DNA of 64,000 nt. Origin: Mycobacterium lacus (GTDB taxonomy: Bacteria; Actinomycetota; Actinomycetes; Mycobacteriales; Mycobacteriaceae). The position numbers and the translations under genes were made by a program. Shown piece by piece: positions 26,207 through 38,007 of this stretch. How positions within the stretch are numbered: position 1 is the stretch's first letter; each line of letters starts with the position of its first letter. The notes under the pieces were generated by a model. That model searched no databases. It was not told where the DNA came from and was given only the letters and a program-made list of their open reading frames with translations. The stretch spans positions 4,907,952-4,971,951 of the forward strand of contig NZ_AP022581.1 in NCBI RefSeq assembly GCF_010731535.1, written 5' to 3'.

Positions 26207-27328
26207 GTGACTCCCGCGTCTCGTACTTCGGACACCGGCCCGACGGGTTCGGGCGTCTTGGCGATGCTGACCGATCCGCAATTGCGCGCCGAACTGGATC
26301 GGGTCGCCGCGGCCGTCGGGGTGCGGGTGGTTCATGTCGGCGGCCGACCCGCGGTGAGCAGGAAGACGTGGTTGGCGGCCGCGGCGGTGGTGCTCGACCC
26401 CTCGGCGGCGGATCGGTGCGGGAAGGACGCGCTGCCGCGCCGCACCCATGTTAGCGTGCTGACCGGCCCCGAAGCCGCGCCGGCGACCTGGGCGGCGGCC
26501 ATCGCCGTCGGCGCCCAGCACGTGCTGCGGCTGCCCGAGCAAGAGCGTGAATTGATCCGCGCGCTCGCCGAGGCCTCCGAATACGCGCGATCGGCCCGCG
26601 ACGGCGGGCGGCGCGGCGAGGTGGTCGCCGTCATGGGGGGCTGCGGCGGGGCGGGCGCGTCGTTGTTAGCCGTCGCCCTGGCGCAGACCGCCCCCGACGC
26701 GCTGCTGATCGACCTCGACCCGTGGGGCGGCGGGATCGACCTGCTGGTGGGGGGCGAAGCTGCGCCCGGCCTGCGCTGGCCGGACGTGGCGCTGCGGGGT
26801 GGTCGACTCAACTGGTCGGCCGTGCGCGAGGCGCTGCCCCGGCACGGGGGCGTCACCCTGTTGTCCGGCACCCGCCGCGGCTACGAGGTGGCCGCCGGGC
26901 CGGTGGACGCCGTCGTCGATGCCGGCCGAGGAGGGGGAGTGACCGTAGTGTGCGATCTTCCCCGCCGCCTCACCGAGGCCACCCAAGCCGCGCTGGATAC
27001 AGCGGATCTCGTCGTTCTGGTCAGTCGGTGTGACGTGAGGGCGTGCGCGGCCACCGCGACGATCGCGCCGGTGCTGGCAGGCATCAACCCCAACATCGGG
27101 TTGGTGGTACGGGGACCGTCCCCGGGGGGTTTGCGGGCGGCTGAGGTCGCCGACATCGCAGGCGTGCCTCTGCTGACGTCCATGAAGGCCCAGCCGCGGC
27201 TGGCCGTGCGGCTCGAACACGGTGGGCTGCGATTGCGGCGGCGATCCGCGCTGACGGTGGCGGCCCGTCGGGTGCTTGCAGTGCTATCGGGGCATCCCGT
27301 TTCAGCCCAGCCGGGTCGGGCCGCGTGA
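26207..27328 (+). CDS. ssd: Septum-site-determining/CpaE-like P-loop protein Ssd (Rv3660c-type)
   Basis: 373 codons from GTG 26207; later in-frame starts (for example MLTDPQLRAEL at residue 20) may be real. MinD/CpaE family: N-terminal receiver-like part, degenerate P-loop MGGCGGAGASLLAVALAQ, LLIDLDPWGGGIDLLVGGE as switch region. The Walker A lacks the usual KT/S, so ATP binding is uncertain. In Mtb this protein affects septum formation; CpaE proteins localise Tad pili. GTGA overlap with tadA makes it the head of the Tad operon. Confidence 0.88.
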   Translation: MTPASRTSDTGPTGSGVLAMLTDPQLRAELDRVAAAVGVRVVHVGGRPAVSRKTWLAAAAVVLDPSAADRCGKDALPRRTHVSVLTGPEAAPATWAAAIAVGAQHVLRLPEQERELIRALAEASEYARSARDGGRRGEVVAVMGGCGGAGASLLAVALAQTAPDALLIDLDPWGGGIDLLVGGEAAPGLRWPDVALRGGRLNWSAVREALPRHGGVTLLSGTRRGYEVAAGPVDAVVDAGRGGGVTVVCDLPRRLTEATQAALDTADLVVLVSRCDVRACAATATIAPVLAGINPNIGLVVRGPSPGGLRAAEVADIAGVPLLTSMKAQPRLAVRLEHGGLRLRRRSALTVAARRVLAVLSGHPVSAQPGRAA

Positions 27329-28491
27329 GCGGCTCGCTGCTCGAACGTGTCCGCGAGCGGCTGGCCGCGGAATCAGCCCCGTTGCGGCCCAACGTGGTGG
27401 CCGCCGCGATTCGGGCCGAGTCCGGCGGGATCCTCGGCGATACCGAGGTACTGGCCAATCTCCGCGTATTGCAGACGGAATTGACCGGTGCGGGCATCCT
27501 CGAACCGTTGCTTTGCGCGGACGGCACCACCGACGTCTTGGTCACCGCGCCCGACGCGGTATGGGTTGACGACGGAAACGGTTTGCGGCGCAGCGAAATT
27601 CGGTTTGCCGACGAGCCGGCGGTGCGGCGTTTGGCGCAGCGGCTGGCGTTGGCCGCGGGTCGCCGACTCGACGACGCGCAGCCGTGGGTGGACGGGCAGC
27701 TGAGCGGCATCGGCGCCGGGGGTTTCGCGGTCCGCCTGCACGCGGTGTTGCCGCCCGTCGCGGCCGAAGGCACCTGCCTGTCGCTGCGGGTGCTGCGGCC
27801 CGCCACTCAGGATCTGGCCGCCCTGACCGCGGCGGGCGCGATCGCGGCCCAGGCCGCCGAGCTGGTTGCCGACATCATCGCCGCCCGACTGGCGTTTCTG
27901 GTCTGCGGGGGTACGGGCGCCGGAAAGACAACGTTGTTGGCCGCGATGTTGGGCGCCGTCTCGCCCGCCGAGCGGATCGTGTGTGTCGAGGATGCCGCCG
28001 AGCTGGCCCCCCGGCATCCACATGTGGTCAGGCTGGTCGCGCGCGGCGCCAACGTGGAAGGCGTCGGCGAGGTGACGGTGCGCCAACTCGTGCGGCAGGC
28101 ACTGCGGATGCGGCCCGACCGCATCGTCGTCGGCGAGGTCAGGGGAGCCGAAGTCGTCGATCTGCTGGCGGCACTGAACACCGGCCACGACGGCGGCGCG
28201 GGCACCGTGCACGCCAACAACCCGGGCGAGGTTCCGGCCCGGCTGGAGGCGTTGGGCGCGCTCGGTGGGCTGGACCGCGCCGCGCTGCACAGCCAGCTTG
28301 CCGCGGCGGTCCAAGTCCTGCTGCACGTCGCACGCGATCGGGCCGGTCGTCGGCGGCTCGCTGAAATCGCGGTATTGCGCCGGTCCGATAGCGGCGGGGT
28401 GCGTGCGGTCACGGCATGGCACGCGGACCGCGGGATGACCGACGATGCGGCCGATTTGCGCCGGCTGCTGCAAGCGCGGATGTCGGCATGA
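27325..28491 (+). CDS. Tad secretion ATPase TadA/CpaF (Rv3659c-type)
   Basis: 388 residues of the VirB11/PulE-like ATPase family: Walker A GGTGAGKTT near residue 195, Asp box CVEDAAEL, Walker B RIVVGEVRG, His box GGAGTVHANNPGE. It drives assembly of Flp-type pilin fibres. GTG overlaps the ssd stop and the end overlaps the tadB ATG. Confidence 0.93.
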   Translation: MSGSLLERVRERLAAESAPLRPNVVAAAIRAESGGILGDTEVLANLRVLQTELTGAGILEPLLCADGTTDVLVTAPDAVWVDDGNGLRRSEIRFADEPAVRRLAQRLALAAGRRLDDAQPWVDGQLSGIGAGGFAVRLHAVLPPVAAEGTCLSLRVLRPATQDLAALTAAGAIAAQAAELVADIIAARLAFLVCGGTGAGKTTLLAAMLGAVSPAERIVCVEDAAELAPRHPHVVRLVARGANVEGVGEVTVRQLVRQALRMRPDRIVVGEVRGAEVVDLLAALNTGHDGGAGTVHANNPGEVPARLEALGALGGLDRAALHSQLAAAVQVLLHVARDRAGRRRLAEIAVLRRSDSGGVRAVTAWHADRGMTDDAADLRRLLQARMSA

Positions 28492-29276
28492 ACGGCCCGG
28501 CGGTTGCGGCGCTGATGTTGTCGGTTGCGCTCGTGGTCTTGCCGTCGTCGCCGCGGCGCCGCCTCCAGGTGACCGTTCGTCGGCGGGCCGGGACACGGTG
28601 GTTGGTGTACCTCGCCGCGTGCGCATCGCTGGGCGCCGTCGTGTTGCTGCCGTTGACGACCGTCTTGGCCGTCGCGGTGCTGGGCTCCACGGCGGGCCTG
28701 CGTGTGCGCCGCCGCCGGCGGCGGCGGCGCTGCTTGGACGAGGGCCAGGCGCTGCAAGCCGCCCTCGATGTGCTGGTCGGTGAACTGCGCGTCGGCGCCC
28801 ATCCGGTGCGTGCGTTCGGCGTCGCCGCCGACGAGACCGTCGGCCCGGTCGCCGCCGGCATGCGTGCGGTAGCGGCCCGGGCACTCTTGGGCGCCGACGT
28901 CACGGCCGGCCTGCGCGCGGCTGCCCGCTCGTCGGCGCTGCCCGCCCACTGGGAGCGACTCGCGGTGTGCTGGCAACTGGCCAGCGACCATGGCCTGGCG
29001 ATTGCCGCTCTGATGCGCGCCGCGCAGCGTGACATCGCCGAGCGGCAACGGTTCTCGGCGCGGGTGAGCGCGGGGATGGCCGGAGCCCGCGCCTCCGCGG
29101 CCCTACTGGCGGGCCTGCCGCTGGTCGGGGTGCTGCTCGGGCAACTGATCGGAGCCCGACCGTTGAGCTTCTTGTTGGGTGGTCACGCGGGCGGATGGGT
29201 GTTGGTGGTCGGGCTGACGCTGGCCTGCGGCGGGTTGTTGTGGTCGGACCGGATGACCGATCGGGTGGGGACGTGA
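28488..29276 (+). CDS. Tad inner-membrane protein TadB-like (Rv3658c-type)
   Basis: 262 residues: two N-terminal hydrophobic segments, an arginine-rich loop (RVRRRRRRRRC), then the GspF/TadB-type cytoplasmic helical domain (DEGQALQAALDVLVGELRVGAHPVRAF) and two C-terminal helices. With TadC it forms the membrane platform for TadA. Start ATG 28488 overlaps tadA; GTGA overlap with tadC follows. Confidence 0.88.
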   Translation: MNGPAVAALMLSVALVVLPSSPRRRLQVTVRRRAGTRWLVYLAACASLGAVVLLPLTTVLAVAVLGSTAGLRVRRRRRRRRCLDEGQALQAALDVLVGELRVGAHPVRAFGVAADETVGPVAAGMRAVAARALLGADVTAGLRAAARSSALPAHWERLAVCWQLASDHGLAIAALMRAAQRDIAERQRFSARVSAGMAGARASAALLAGLPLVGVLLGQLIGARPLSFLLGGHAGGWVLVVGLTLACGGLLWSDRMTDRVGT

Positions 29277-29863
29277 ACACCGCCGCGGTGCTGCTGGCCA
29301 TGGCGTTGTGGGCCGGGCCCGGGCCGTCGGTGGTTCGGGCGCGCGCCGGGATGCCCGCCCGCACGCATCGGCCGCGGGCCCGACCGGCTTGCGGACCGGA
29401 CCCGTTGGGGGAAGCGTCCAGCCTGGACATGCTGGCGGTGTGCCTGGCGGCGGGCATGGCGGTGTCGACCGCCGCGGCCGCGATCGCCCCGTCGGCGCCG
29501 CCGCCGTTGGCGCGGTTGTTGTGCCGGGCGGCCGACATGCTGGCGCTGGGTGCCGATGCCAGCATCGCGTGGTCGATGCCGCCGGATCTGCCGGCGGGCT
29601 CGATCGATGCGCAGGCCGACGCGCTGCTGCGGTTGGCGCGGCGCTCGGCGTCCTCGGGTGCCGCGCTTGCCGAGGGCGTCGTGGATCTGGCCGCCCAGGC
29701 CCGCCACGACGCCGCGCATGCGGCCGCCGCGGCCGCCGAGCGCGCCGGGGTATTGATCGCCGGCCCGCTGGGACTGTGCTTTCTCCCGGCGTTCGTCTGC
29801 CTTGGCCTTGTTCCGGTGGTGGCCGGTCTGGCCGGTGAAGTCCTGCAGTCTGGTCTGTTATGA
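29273..29863 (+). CDS. Tad inner-membrane protein TadC-like (Rv3657c-type)
   Basis: 196 residues from GTG 29273. Signature SLDMLAVCLAAGMAVSTAAAAIA, then a helical domain and C-terminal helices GVLIAGPLGLCFLPAFVCLGLVPVVAGLA, as in reduced actinobacterial TadC proteins. Partner of TadB. Its stop is followed by GAAAGGA, the ribosome site for the pilin gene. Confidence 0.85.
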   Translation: MNTAAVLLAMALWAGPGPSVVRARAGMPARTHRPRARPACGPDPLGEASSLDMLAVCLAAGMAVSTAAAAIAPSAPPPLARLLCRAADMLALGADASIAWSMPPDLPAGSIDAQADALLRLARRSASSGAALAEGVVDLAAQARHDAAHAAAAAAERAGVLIAGPLGLCFLPAFVCLGLVPVVAGLAGEVLQSGLL

Positions 29864-29875
29864 GAAAGGAATATA

Positions 29876-30079
29876 TTGGTGCTCAACATGTTTCGGGTGT
29901 TGGCTGCTCGGGCGACGTTGTTGGTGACCGACGAGTCGGGCATGTCCACGGTCGAGTACGCAATCGGGACTATCGCGGCGGCGGCGTTCGGCGCGATCCT
30001 CTATACCGTCGTCACCGGCGACTCCATCGTGTCCGCGTTGAACCACATCATCGGTCGCGCGCTCAACACCAAGGTTTAG
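29876..30079 (+). CDS. Flp-type pilin, DUF4244 (Rv3656c-type)
   Basis: 67 residues from TTG 29876; GTG 29879 is the next option and is better spaced from GAAAGGA at 29864-29870. The class IVb pilin cleavage region reads DESGMSTVEYAIGTIAAAAFGAILYTVV: Gly before the cut, Glu at mature position +5, then the hydrophobic assembly helix. Substrate of the Tad machine; the mature peptide would be about 45 residues. Confidence 0.88.
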   Translation: MVLNMFRVLAARATLLVTDESGMSTVEYAIGTIAAAAFGAILYTVVTGDSIVSALNHIIGRALNTKV

Positions 30080-30402
30080 GTTCGGATGCCGGAGCCAGCA
30101 CCGTTGAGGCGGCCCTGGCGATCGCCGCGCTGGTCGTGGTGCTGGTGCTGTGCCTGGCCGGTGTCACCGCGGTGTCGATGCAGGTGCGCTGCGTCGACGC
30201 GGCACGCGAGGCCGCCCGTCTGGCCGCACGCGGTGACGACCGCTCGGCGGTCGACGCGGCCCGTCGCATCGCCCCTGGCGGGGCGTCGGTGCAGGTGCGC
30301 CGGGACGGCGAGTTCGTCGTTGCCACGGTCGTCGCCCATTCAAACCTGTTGCCTACGTTGGATATTGCGGCCAAGGCCGTCTCGGCCGCCGAGCTGCGCT
30401 GA
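30079..30402 (+). CDS. TadE-like pseudopilin (Rv3655c-type), start unresolved
   Basis: Reading frame coding for GASTVEAALAIAALVVVLVLCLAGVTAVSMQVRC, then AAREAARLAARGDDRSAVDAARRIAPGG, a typical TadE-like small pilin (Glu after the STV). The frame is open from 29860, but between there and the conserved region it contains no ATG, GTG or TTG. The only ATG in frame, 29860, would run antiphase through the pilin gene. The coordinate given is simply the first base after the pilin frame. A -1 shift from the flp frame, a non-standard start or a sequence error must explain it. Confidence 0.7.
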   Translation, partial: GSDAGASTVEAALAIAALVVVLVLCLAGVTAVSMQVRCVDAAREAARLAARGDDRSAVDAARRIAPGGASVQVRRDGEFVVATVVAHSNLLPTLDIAAKAVSAAELR

Positions 30403-30724
30403 CCGCGGCTCGGCCACCGTGCTCGCGGCCGCGATGCTCGCTGTGCTGCTGTGTGTCACCGGCGCCGGCGCCTACCTGGGCTCGGTGGTGGTGGCCCGCC
30501 ACCGTGCCCAGGCGGCGGCTGATCTGGCCGCGTTGGCGGCCGCCGCCCGGTTGCCGTCGGGGGCCGCGGCGGCCTGCGAGCGGGCGACGGCCGTTGCCCG
30601 TGCGATGCGAGTCGGCGACACCCGGTGTGGGGTGGACGGCCTCGACGTCGTCGTGACGGTGGAGGTGGCCGTCGCCTTCACGGGTGTGGCGCGGGCCGCC
30701 GCGCGGGCGGGGCCGGCGGGCTAG
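30365..30724 (+). CDS. TadG/TadE-like small secreted-helix protein (Rv3654c-type)
   Basis: 119 residues from TTG 30365, chosen so that the conserved DRGSATVLAAAMLAVLLCVTG is included; GTG 30419 would cut the pilin-like N-terminus. Single hydrophobic helix followed by VVVARHRAQAAADLAALAAAARLP, the family hallmark. It overlaps tadE and ends the Tad operon; its stop overlaps the stop of the convergent PE_PGRS gene. Probable minor pseudopilin. Confidence 0.75.
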   Translation: MRPRPSRPPSCADRGSATVLAAAMLAVLLCVTGAGAYLGSVVVARHRAQAAADLAALAAAARLPSGAAAACERATAVARAMRVGDTRCGVDGLDVVVTVEVAVAFTGVARAAARAGPAG

Positions 30725-32364
30725 GGTAATCCGGTTACACCGAGCAGCAGCCCACCGGTGCCGCCGGCGCCGGGCGTGCCCGTCGTGGCGCTGATGCCGC
30801 CGTTGCCGCCGTTGCCGCCGTTGCCGATCAGCCACGCGTCGCCGCCCGTGCCTCCGTTGCCGCCGGTGCCGGTGGCCGACCCGCTGTCCCCGCCAACGCC
30901 GCCGTCACCACCGTTGCCGATCAGCCCGGCCTTGCCGCCCGCCCCTCCGGTCCCGCCGGTCCCGCCGAACCTGCTGGTGCCGCCGTTGCCGCCGGCGCCG
31001 CCGTTGCCGTAGAGCATGCCGGCGTTGCCTCCCGCGCCCCCGGCTGCGCCGATGCCGGACTGGCTGATGCCGGCGTTGCCGCCGGCGCCGCCGTTGCCGC
31101 CGAGCATGCCGCCGTTGCCGCCCGCCCCGCCGGTCCCGCCGGTGCCGGCGCCGAACCCGCCGGTGCCGCCGGCGCCGCCGGCGGCGAACAACCCGCCGGC
31201 CCCGCCAACGCCACCGTCCCCGCCGTCCCCGCCGGCGCTGGCAGCGGCGCCGCCCGTGCCCCCGCCGCCGCCGGCGCCGAACGGCCCGCCGGCCCCGCCG
31301 AGCCCACCGGATCCGCCGGTGCTGTTGCTTGCCCCGCCTGCGCCGCCCGCACCGCCCGCGGCGCCGAACCCGCCGGCTCCGCCGGCCCCGCCGTCACCGC
31401 CGGCGACGCCGCCGAACCCGCCAGCGCCTCCCGCGCCCCCGGGGCCGAACAGGCCGCCGGTCCCGCCCTGCCCGCCGGGGCCACCGCCGCCGGCGATGGG
31501 GTTGCCTGCCCCGCCGTCGCCGCCGACGCCGCCGGCGGCGAACAGCCCCCCGGTGCCGCCGGTCCCGCCGGCCCCGCCGAGGACGCCGGCCCCGCCGGCG
31601 CCGCCGGCACCGCCGGCGGCGAACATCCCGCCCATCCCGCCGGGACCGCCGGCCCCGCCTTTGCCGCCGCCAAACCCGCCGAGTCCGCCGACCCCGCCGG
31701 CGGCGAAGGGCCCGCCGGCCCCGCCGGCGCCGCCGGCGCCGCCCGTAGTAGAGCCGAACCCGCCCGGCCCGCCGGCGCCACCGACGCCAAACAACCCGCC
31801 GGCCCCGCCGGTCCCGCCGGCGCCGCCGACCGCCGTCGTCGTGGCGCCGCCGGGTCCGCCGGCCCCGCCGACGCCGAACAGCCCGGCCGCCCCGCCGTTC
31901 CCGCCCGGTAGGCCAGCCGCGCCGGAACCGCCGGCCCCGCCGTTGCCGATCAAGATCCCGCCGGGCCCGCCGGCCGCGCCCGTTCCCGCGGCGCCGTTGG
32001 TGCCGTTGCCGATCAGCGGGCGCCCCAACAGCAATTGGGTGGGCGCATTGAGCACGTTGAGCAACTCTTGAATCGGCGAGGCATTGGCGGCCTCGGTGGC
32101 CGCATAGGAGCCGGCTCCCGCGGTCAGGGCCTGCACGAACTGTTGATGGAAGGCCGCCGCCTGCGCGTTGAGGCCTTGATATGCCTGGCCATAGGCTCCG
32201 AAGAGTGCCGCGATGGCCGCCGATACCTCATCGGCGCCCGCGGCCAGCAACGCCGTCGTGGGCGCGGCCGCGGCCGCACTGGCGGCGCCGATCGTCGAAC
32301 CGATGTTGGTCAAATCCGCGGCCGCTGCCACCAGCGCTTCCGGCGTCGCGACAACAAACGACAT
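30721..32364 (-). CDS. PE_PGRS family protein, 547 residues
   Basis: PE domain (residues 1-95, MSFVVATPEALVAAAADLTNIG) then the linker ending GRPLIGNGTNG, about 400 residues of GGAGGxGG/LFGxGGAGG repeats, and the family end motif GGLLLGxxGLP. Start ATG 32364 begins the PE domain. Surface or exported protein of type VII (ESX-5) route; individual role unknown. Position next to Rv3654c matches PE_PGRS61 (Rv3653) of H37Rv but orthology is not assured. The opposite strand carries an unbroken Pro-rich frame that I treat as a shadow. Confidence 0.92.
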   Translation of the reverse strand: MSFVVATPEALVAAAADLTNIGSTIGAASAAAAAPTTALLAAGADEVSAAIAALFGAYGQAYQGLNAQAAAFHQQFVQALTAGAGSYAATEAANASPIQELLNVLNAPTQLLLGRPLIGNGTNGAAGTGAAGGPGGILIGNGGAGGSGAAGLPGGNGGAAGLFGVGGAGGPGGATTTAVGGAGGTGGAGGLFGVGGAGGPGGFGSTTGGAGGAGGAGGPFAAGGVGGLGGFGGGKGGAGGPGGMGGMFAAGGAGGAGGAGVLGGAGGTGGTGGLFAAGGVGGDGGAGNPIAGGGGPGGQGGTGGLFGPGGAGGAGGFGGVAGGDGGAGGAGGFGAAGGAGGAGGASNSTGGSGGLGGAGGPFGAGGGGGTGGAAASAGGDGGDGGVGGAGGLFAAGGAGGTGGFGAGTGGTGGAGGNGGMLGGNGGAGGNAGISQSGIGAAGGAGGNAGMLYGNGGAGGNGGTSRFGGTGGTGGAGGKAGLIGNGGDGGVGGDSGSATGTGGNGGTGGDAWLIGNGGNGGNGGISATTGTPGAGGTGGLLLGVTGLP

Positions 32365-32546
32365 GTGGCACCCCCTGATTCGCCCTGACCCAACAAGGGC
32401 ATGCCAACCAGCCGGTCCCCTGCCGGCAATCGGCCAGCACGGTCGCATTGTATGGGTACCCGCGGCCGAATAATCCAGGTTTGCCGCGATTACGACAAGT
32501 TTGGGACGCAGCACTCTCGTTGCCTTGATTGGGTGCAGGCGCTGGA

Positions 32547-33798
32547 CTACGGCAGCCCGTCCGTACCGTTTAGGCCGAGCAGCAGCCCGCCGACGCCCCC
32601 GGTGCCCGCTTTACCAGCGGCGGTGCCGGTCCCGGCGTCGCCGCCGTTGCCGATTAGTCCGGCATTGCCGCCGACTCCGCCGGCTCCGCCTGCGCCGAAC
32701 AGTCCGCCCGACGCGCCCGCTCCGCCGGCTCCGCCAGTGCCGGGTTGCCCGTTGCCGCCGTCCCCGCCGTCCCCGCCGGCCCCGCCGGCGCCGACGAGAA
32801 TTCCTCCATGGCCGCCGTCTCCGGCGGCCCCGCCGTTGATGCCGCCGGTTCCGCCGTCCCCGCCATTGCCGCCCGAGCCGAACAGCCCGCCCGCGTCGCC
32901 GGCCCCGCCGTGGCCGCCGTCCTGGCCGCCGTTGCCGCCGTCGCCGCCGCTGCCGCTGGAGCTGTACAGCCGGCCGCCGTGGCCGTCGGCCCCTCCGGAG
33001 CCGCCGAGGGCATCGTCAGCCTGCCCACCGTCGCCACCGGCGCCGCCGGCGCCGAACAAGCCGCCGGCCCCACCGGCCCCGCCGGTACCCCCACGGCGTG
33101 CGCGCTGACGCCGCCGACGCCGCCTTTGCCGCCGGAGCCGAACAGCCCACCCGCGCCGCCAGCCCCGCCGGTCCCGCCGTTGCCGTCCGATGAGCCGCCA
33201 CCGATGCCGCCGTTGCCGCCGCTGCCGAACAGCCCGCCCGCGCCGCCGGCGCCGCCGTTGCCACCGGGACCGCCCGGCAAGCCGAATCCGCCGAGCCCGC
33301 CGGCACCGCCGGTGCCGAATAACCCTGCGGCCCCGCCGTCACCGCCGTCTTGGCCGGGCCCGCCGGATCCGCCGGCCCCGCCGTTGCCGATCAATATTCC
33401 GCCGGGTTCGCCGTCTGCCCCCGTCCCTGGCGCACCGTTGGCGCCGTTGCCAATCAGTGGACGTCCGAAAGTGCCTGGGTGGGTGCGTTGACGGCGTTCA
33501 ACAGGTTCTGCGCGGCATTGGCGGCCTCGGTGCTCGCGTACGAGCCGGCACCCGCGGCCAGGGCCTGCACGAACCGGTCGGGAAACCCTGCCACCTGGGC
33601 TGTCATTGTCTGGTAGGCCTCGCCGTACGATCCGAACAGCGCGGCGATGGCGGCCGACACCTCATCCTCGGCGGCGGCCGCCAACGCGGTGGTCGGGGCC
33701 GACGCCGCCGCGTTAACCGCGCTGAGCGCCGAATTGATCCTCGCCAAATCGGCGGCCGGGGCCGCCAGCATGTCCGGCGCCGCGACGACGAACGACAC
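32547..33798 (-). pseudogene. PE_PGRS gene with two frameshifts
   Basis: PE domain MSFVVAAPDMLAAPAADLARIN from ATG 33798 ends prematurely after NAPTQALSDVH at 33454. One base after TQAL is missing: the next frame reads GRPLIGNGANGAPGTG and PGRS repeats to about 33105. A second one-base loss at GTGGGGGTACC (about 33090) shifts again, after which the frame continues from LFGAGGAGGDGG to the end motif GLLLGLNGTDGLP at 32547. All three segments keep PGRS character, so decay or sequencing error is recent. Both breaks are in short homopolymers. Confidence 0.85.
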
Positions 33799-33967
33799 CC
33801 GATGCCTCCCAATACGTCAGATCAGCACGACGCCCGTATCGCGGGCACGAGCGCAACAGGGCTGCTTGATGCCCGATGTTCGTAGAGCTGCGCGTCCCCG
33901 TCGCCACTGGCGCGCCTCGGTCGCCGAAGCGCCGCCGTCGAAAACAACCGGCCAGCAAGCCCGCTGG

Positions 33968-36751
<2,784 letters not shown>

Positions 36752-36933
36752 CTGGCACCTCCCAATACGACATGACCGATATGTCACACCGAACTGGGAA
36801 CCGCTCGATCCCCAGCAAGGAATCGGCAGGTCGCAGCTTACCGTGATCCGGGGAGGACATTGCGCGTTTCCGCCAAAGATTGTTCGGCGGCCCGAGACCC
36901 CGGCGAGCTCGTGTCGCCCGTTTAGCGGTGGCG

Positions 36934-38007
36934 CTAAACGCCGGCTGACGGCCCGCACCGAGCGGTGCGTTCGGGTGGTGTCGTCCCGGCTTTGGGTAGT
37001 CCCGCATCGGCGAGCTCGTCCTCGGTGGGCAGCCGCACTGAGATCAGGCCGGCGTAAGTATGCGGTTCGAGTTCGACCCGGTTGACGGTGACATGCACTG
37101 GCACCCACGCGGTGCCGTTGCCGGGTAGCCGCAGTACCCGGCTCGTTGCACCGGTGGCGAATTCCCTTGTCATGGCTGCCATTACGTGCTCATCGTCGGG
37201 ATGCACCCGCGGCCGGCCGGGCTCGTTGACCCGCCAGTCGTAGAAGGGGCAGGGTTCGTCGAGCCACTTCAGCAGGGTCCAGTTGTTGAGGTCGACCAGA
37301 GCCCGGTGGACGCCGGCCTGCGCCAGACCGTTGAGGATCCGCTGCGCCAGGTCGTCGACGGCTACCGCCGGGCCCTTGAGCTCGGCACGCCAGTTCATCG
37401 CGCGGGCGACCAGGTGGTCGCGGCCGTCTGGTGCCGACTCCAGCGCGCTGCGCGCGGTAAACCCTATTCGGATGGGGATGCCCTGCCAGTCGGTGAGATC
37501 CCAAGTGCTGCACAGTGTTTGGCCAGGTTCGGGCTTGACGGCCCAGGCGAGCACCTTGGTTTCGTTCGGATTGAGTTCGCGCGACGGCAGATCTTCCGCG
37601 AAGGCCCTGCCGTATGTGACCTCGACCTCGGGATTCTTGCCGCTGTTGGCCAGGGACTCCGGGGTGTCGGTGGCCACACCGAGGGTCAGATCCCACTTGA
37701 GCGGGCCGGGGGTCGGCCGTTCGGGCGGCTCCGCGTCGGCGGGGCCGGTCCACACGTGCACACCATGGATCCGGCCGTCGGACATCACCACCGGCTCGGT
37801 GCGGATCACCCGATCTCGCTTGGGGGTGATGCTGGTCAGACTCTGACCGGTTTGCAGCGACTCGGTGATCGCCGTTTGGACCGCGGCGAGGTAGGGACTG
37901 CGGCGCAGGAAGGTGGTGATCGGGACGAGGTTCTTGAGCTGACGGCCCTGCGCTACCACGGCGGGTTCGTCTCCGAGTGTCTCCACGAGCAGCCAGTCGT
38001 GGCCCAT
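36934..38007 (-). CDS. PAS/GAF-like sensor-type protein (Rv3651-type)
   Basis: 357 residues from ATG 38007 (MGHDWLLVETLGDEPAVVAQGRQLKNLVPITTFLRR), near-identical over the N-terminus to Mtb Rv3651. The Mtb protein is reported to have PAS and GAF-like folds without an output domain, suggesting ligand sensing. No transmembrane segment or catalytic motif is visible. Its last 20 residues (ERTARCGPSAGV) look less conserved. Lies upstream of the PE_PGRS gene on the same strand, 182 bases away. Confidence 0.88.
   Translation of the reverse strand: MGHDWLLVETLGDEPAVVAQGRQLKNLVPITTFLRRSPYLAAVQTAITESLQTGQSLTSITPKRDRVIRTEPVVMSDGRIHGVHVWTGPADAEPPERPTPGPLKWDLTLGVATDTPESLANSGKNPEVEVTYGRAFAEDLPSRELNPNETKVLAWAVKPEPGQTLCSTWDLTDWQGIPIRIGFTARSALESAPDGRDHLVARAMNWRAELKGPAVAVDDLAQRILNGLAQAGVHRALVDLNNWTLLKWLDEPCPFYDWRVNEPGRPRVHPDDEHVMAAMTREFATGATSRVLRLPGNGTAWVPVHVTVNRVELEPHTYAGLISVRLPTEDELADAGLPKAGTTPPERTARCGPSAGV

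Noticed and set aside
26207..30724. Type IV secretion system
   Set aside because: The ATPase is VirB11-like, but TadB/TadC, Flp pilin and TadE-like proteins identify a Tad system; no other VirB genes are present.
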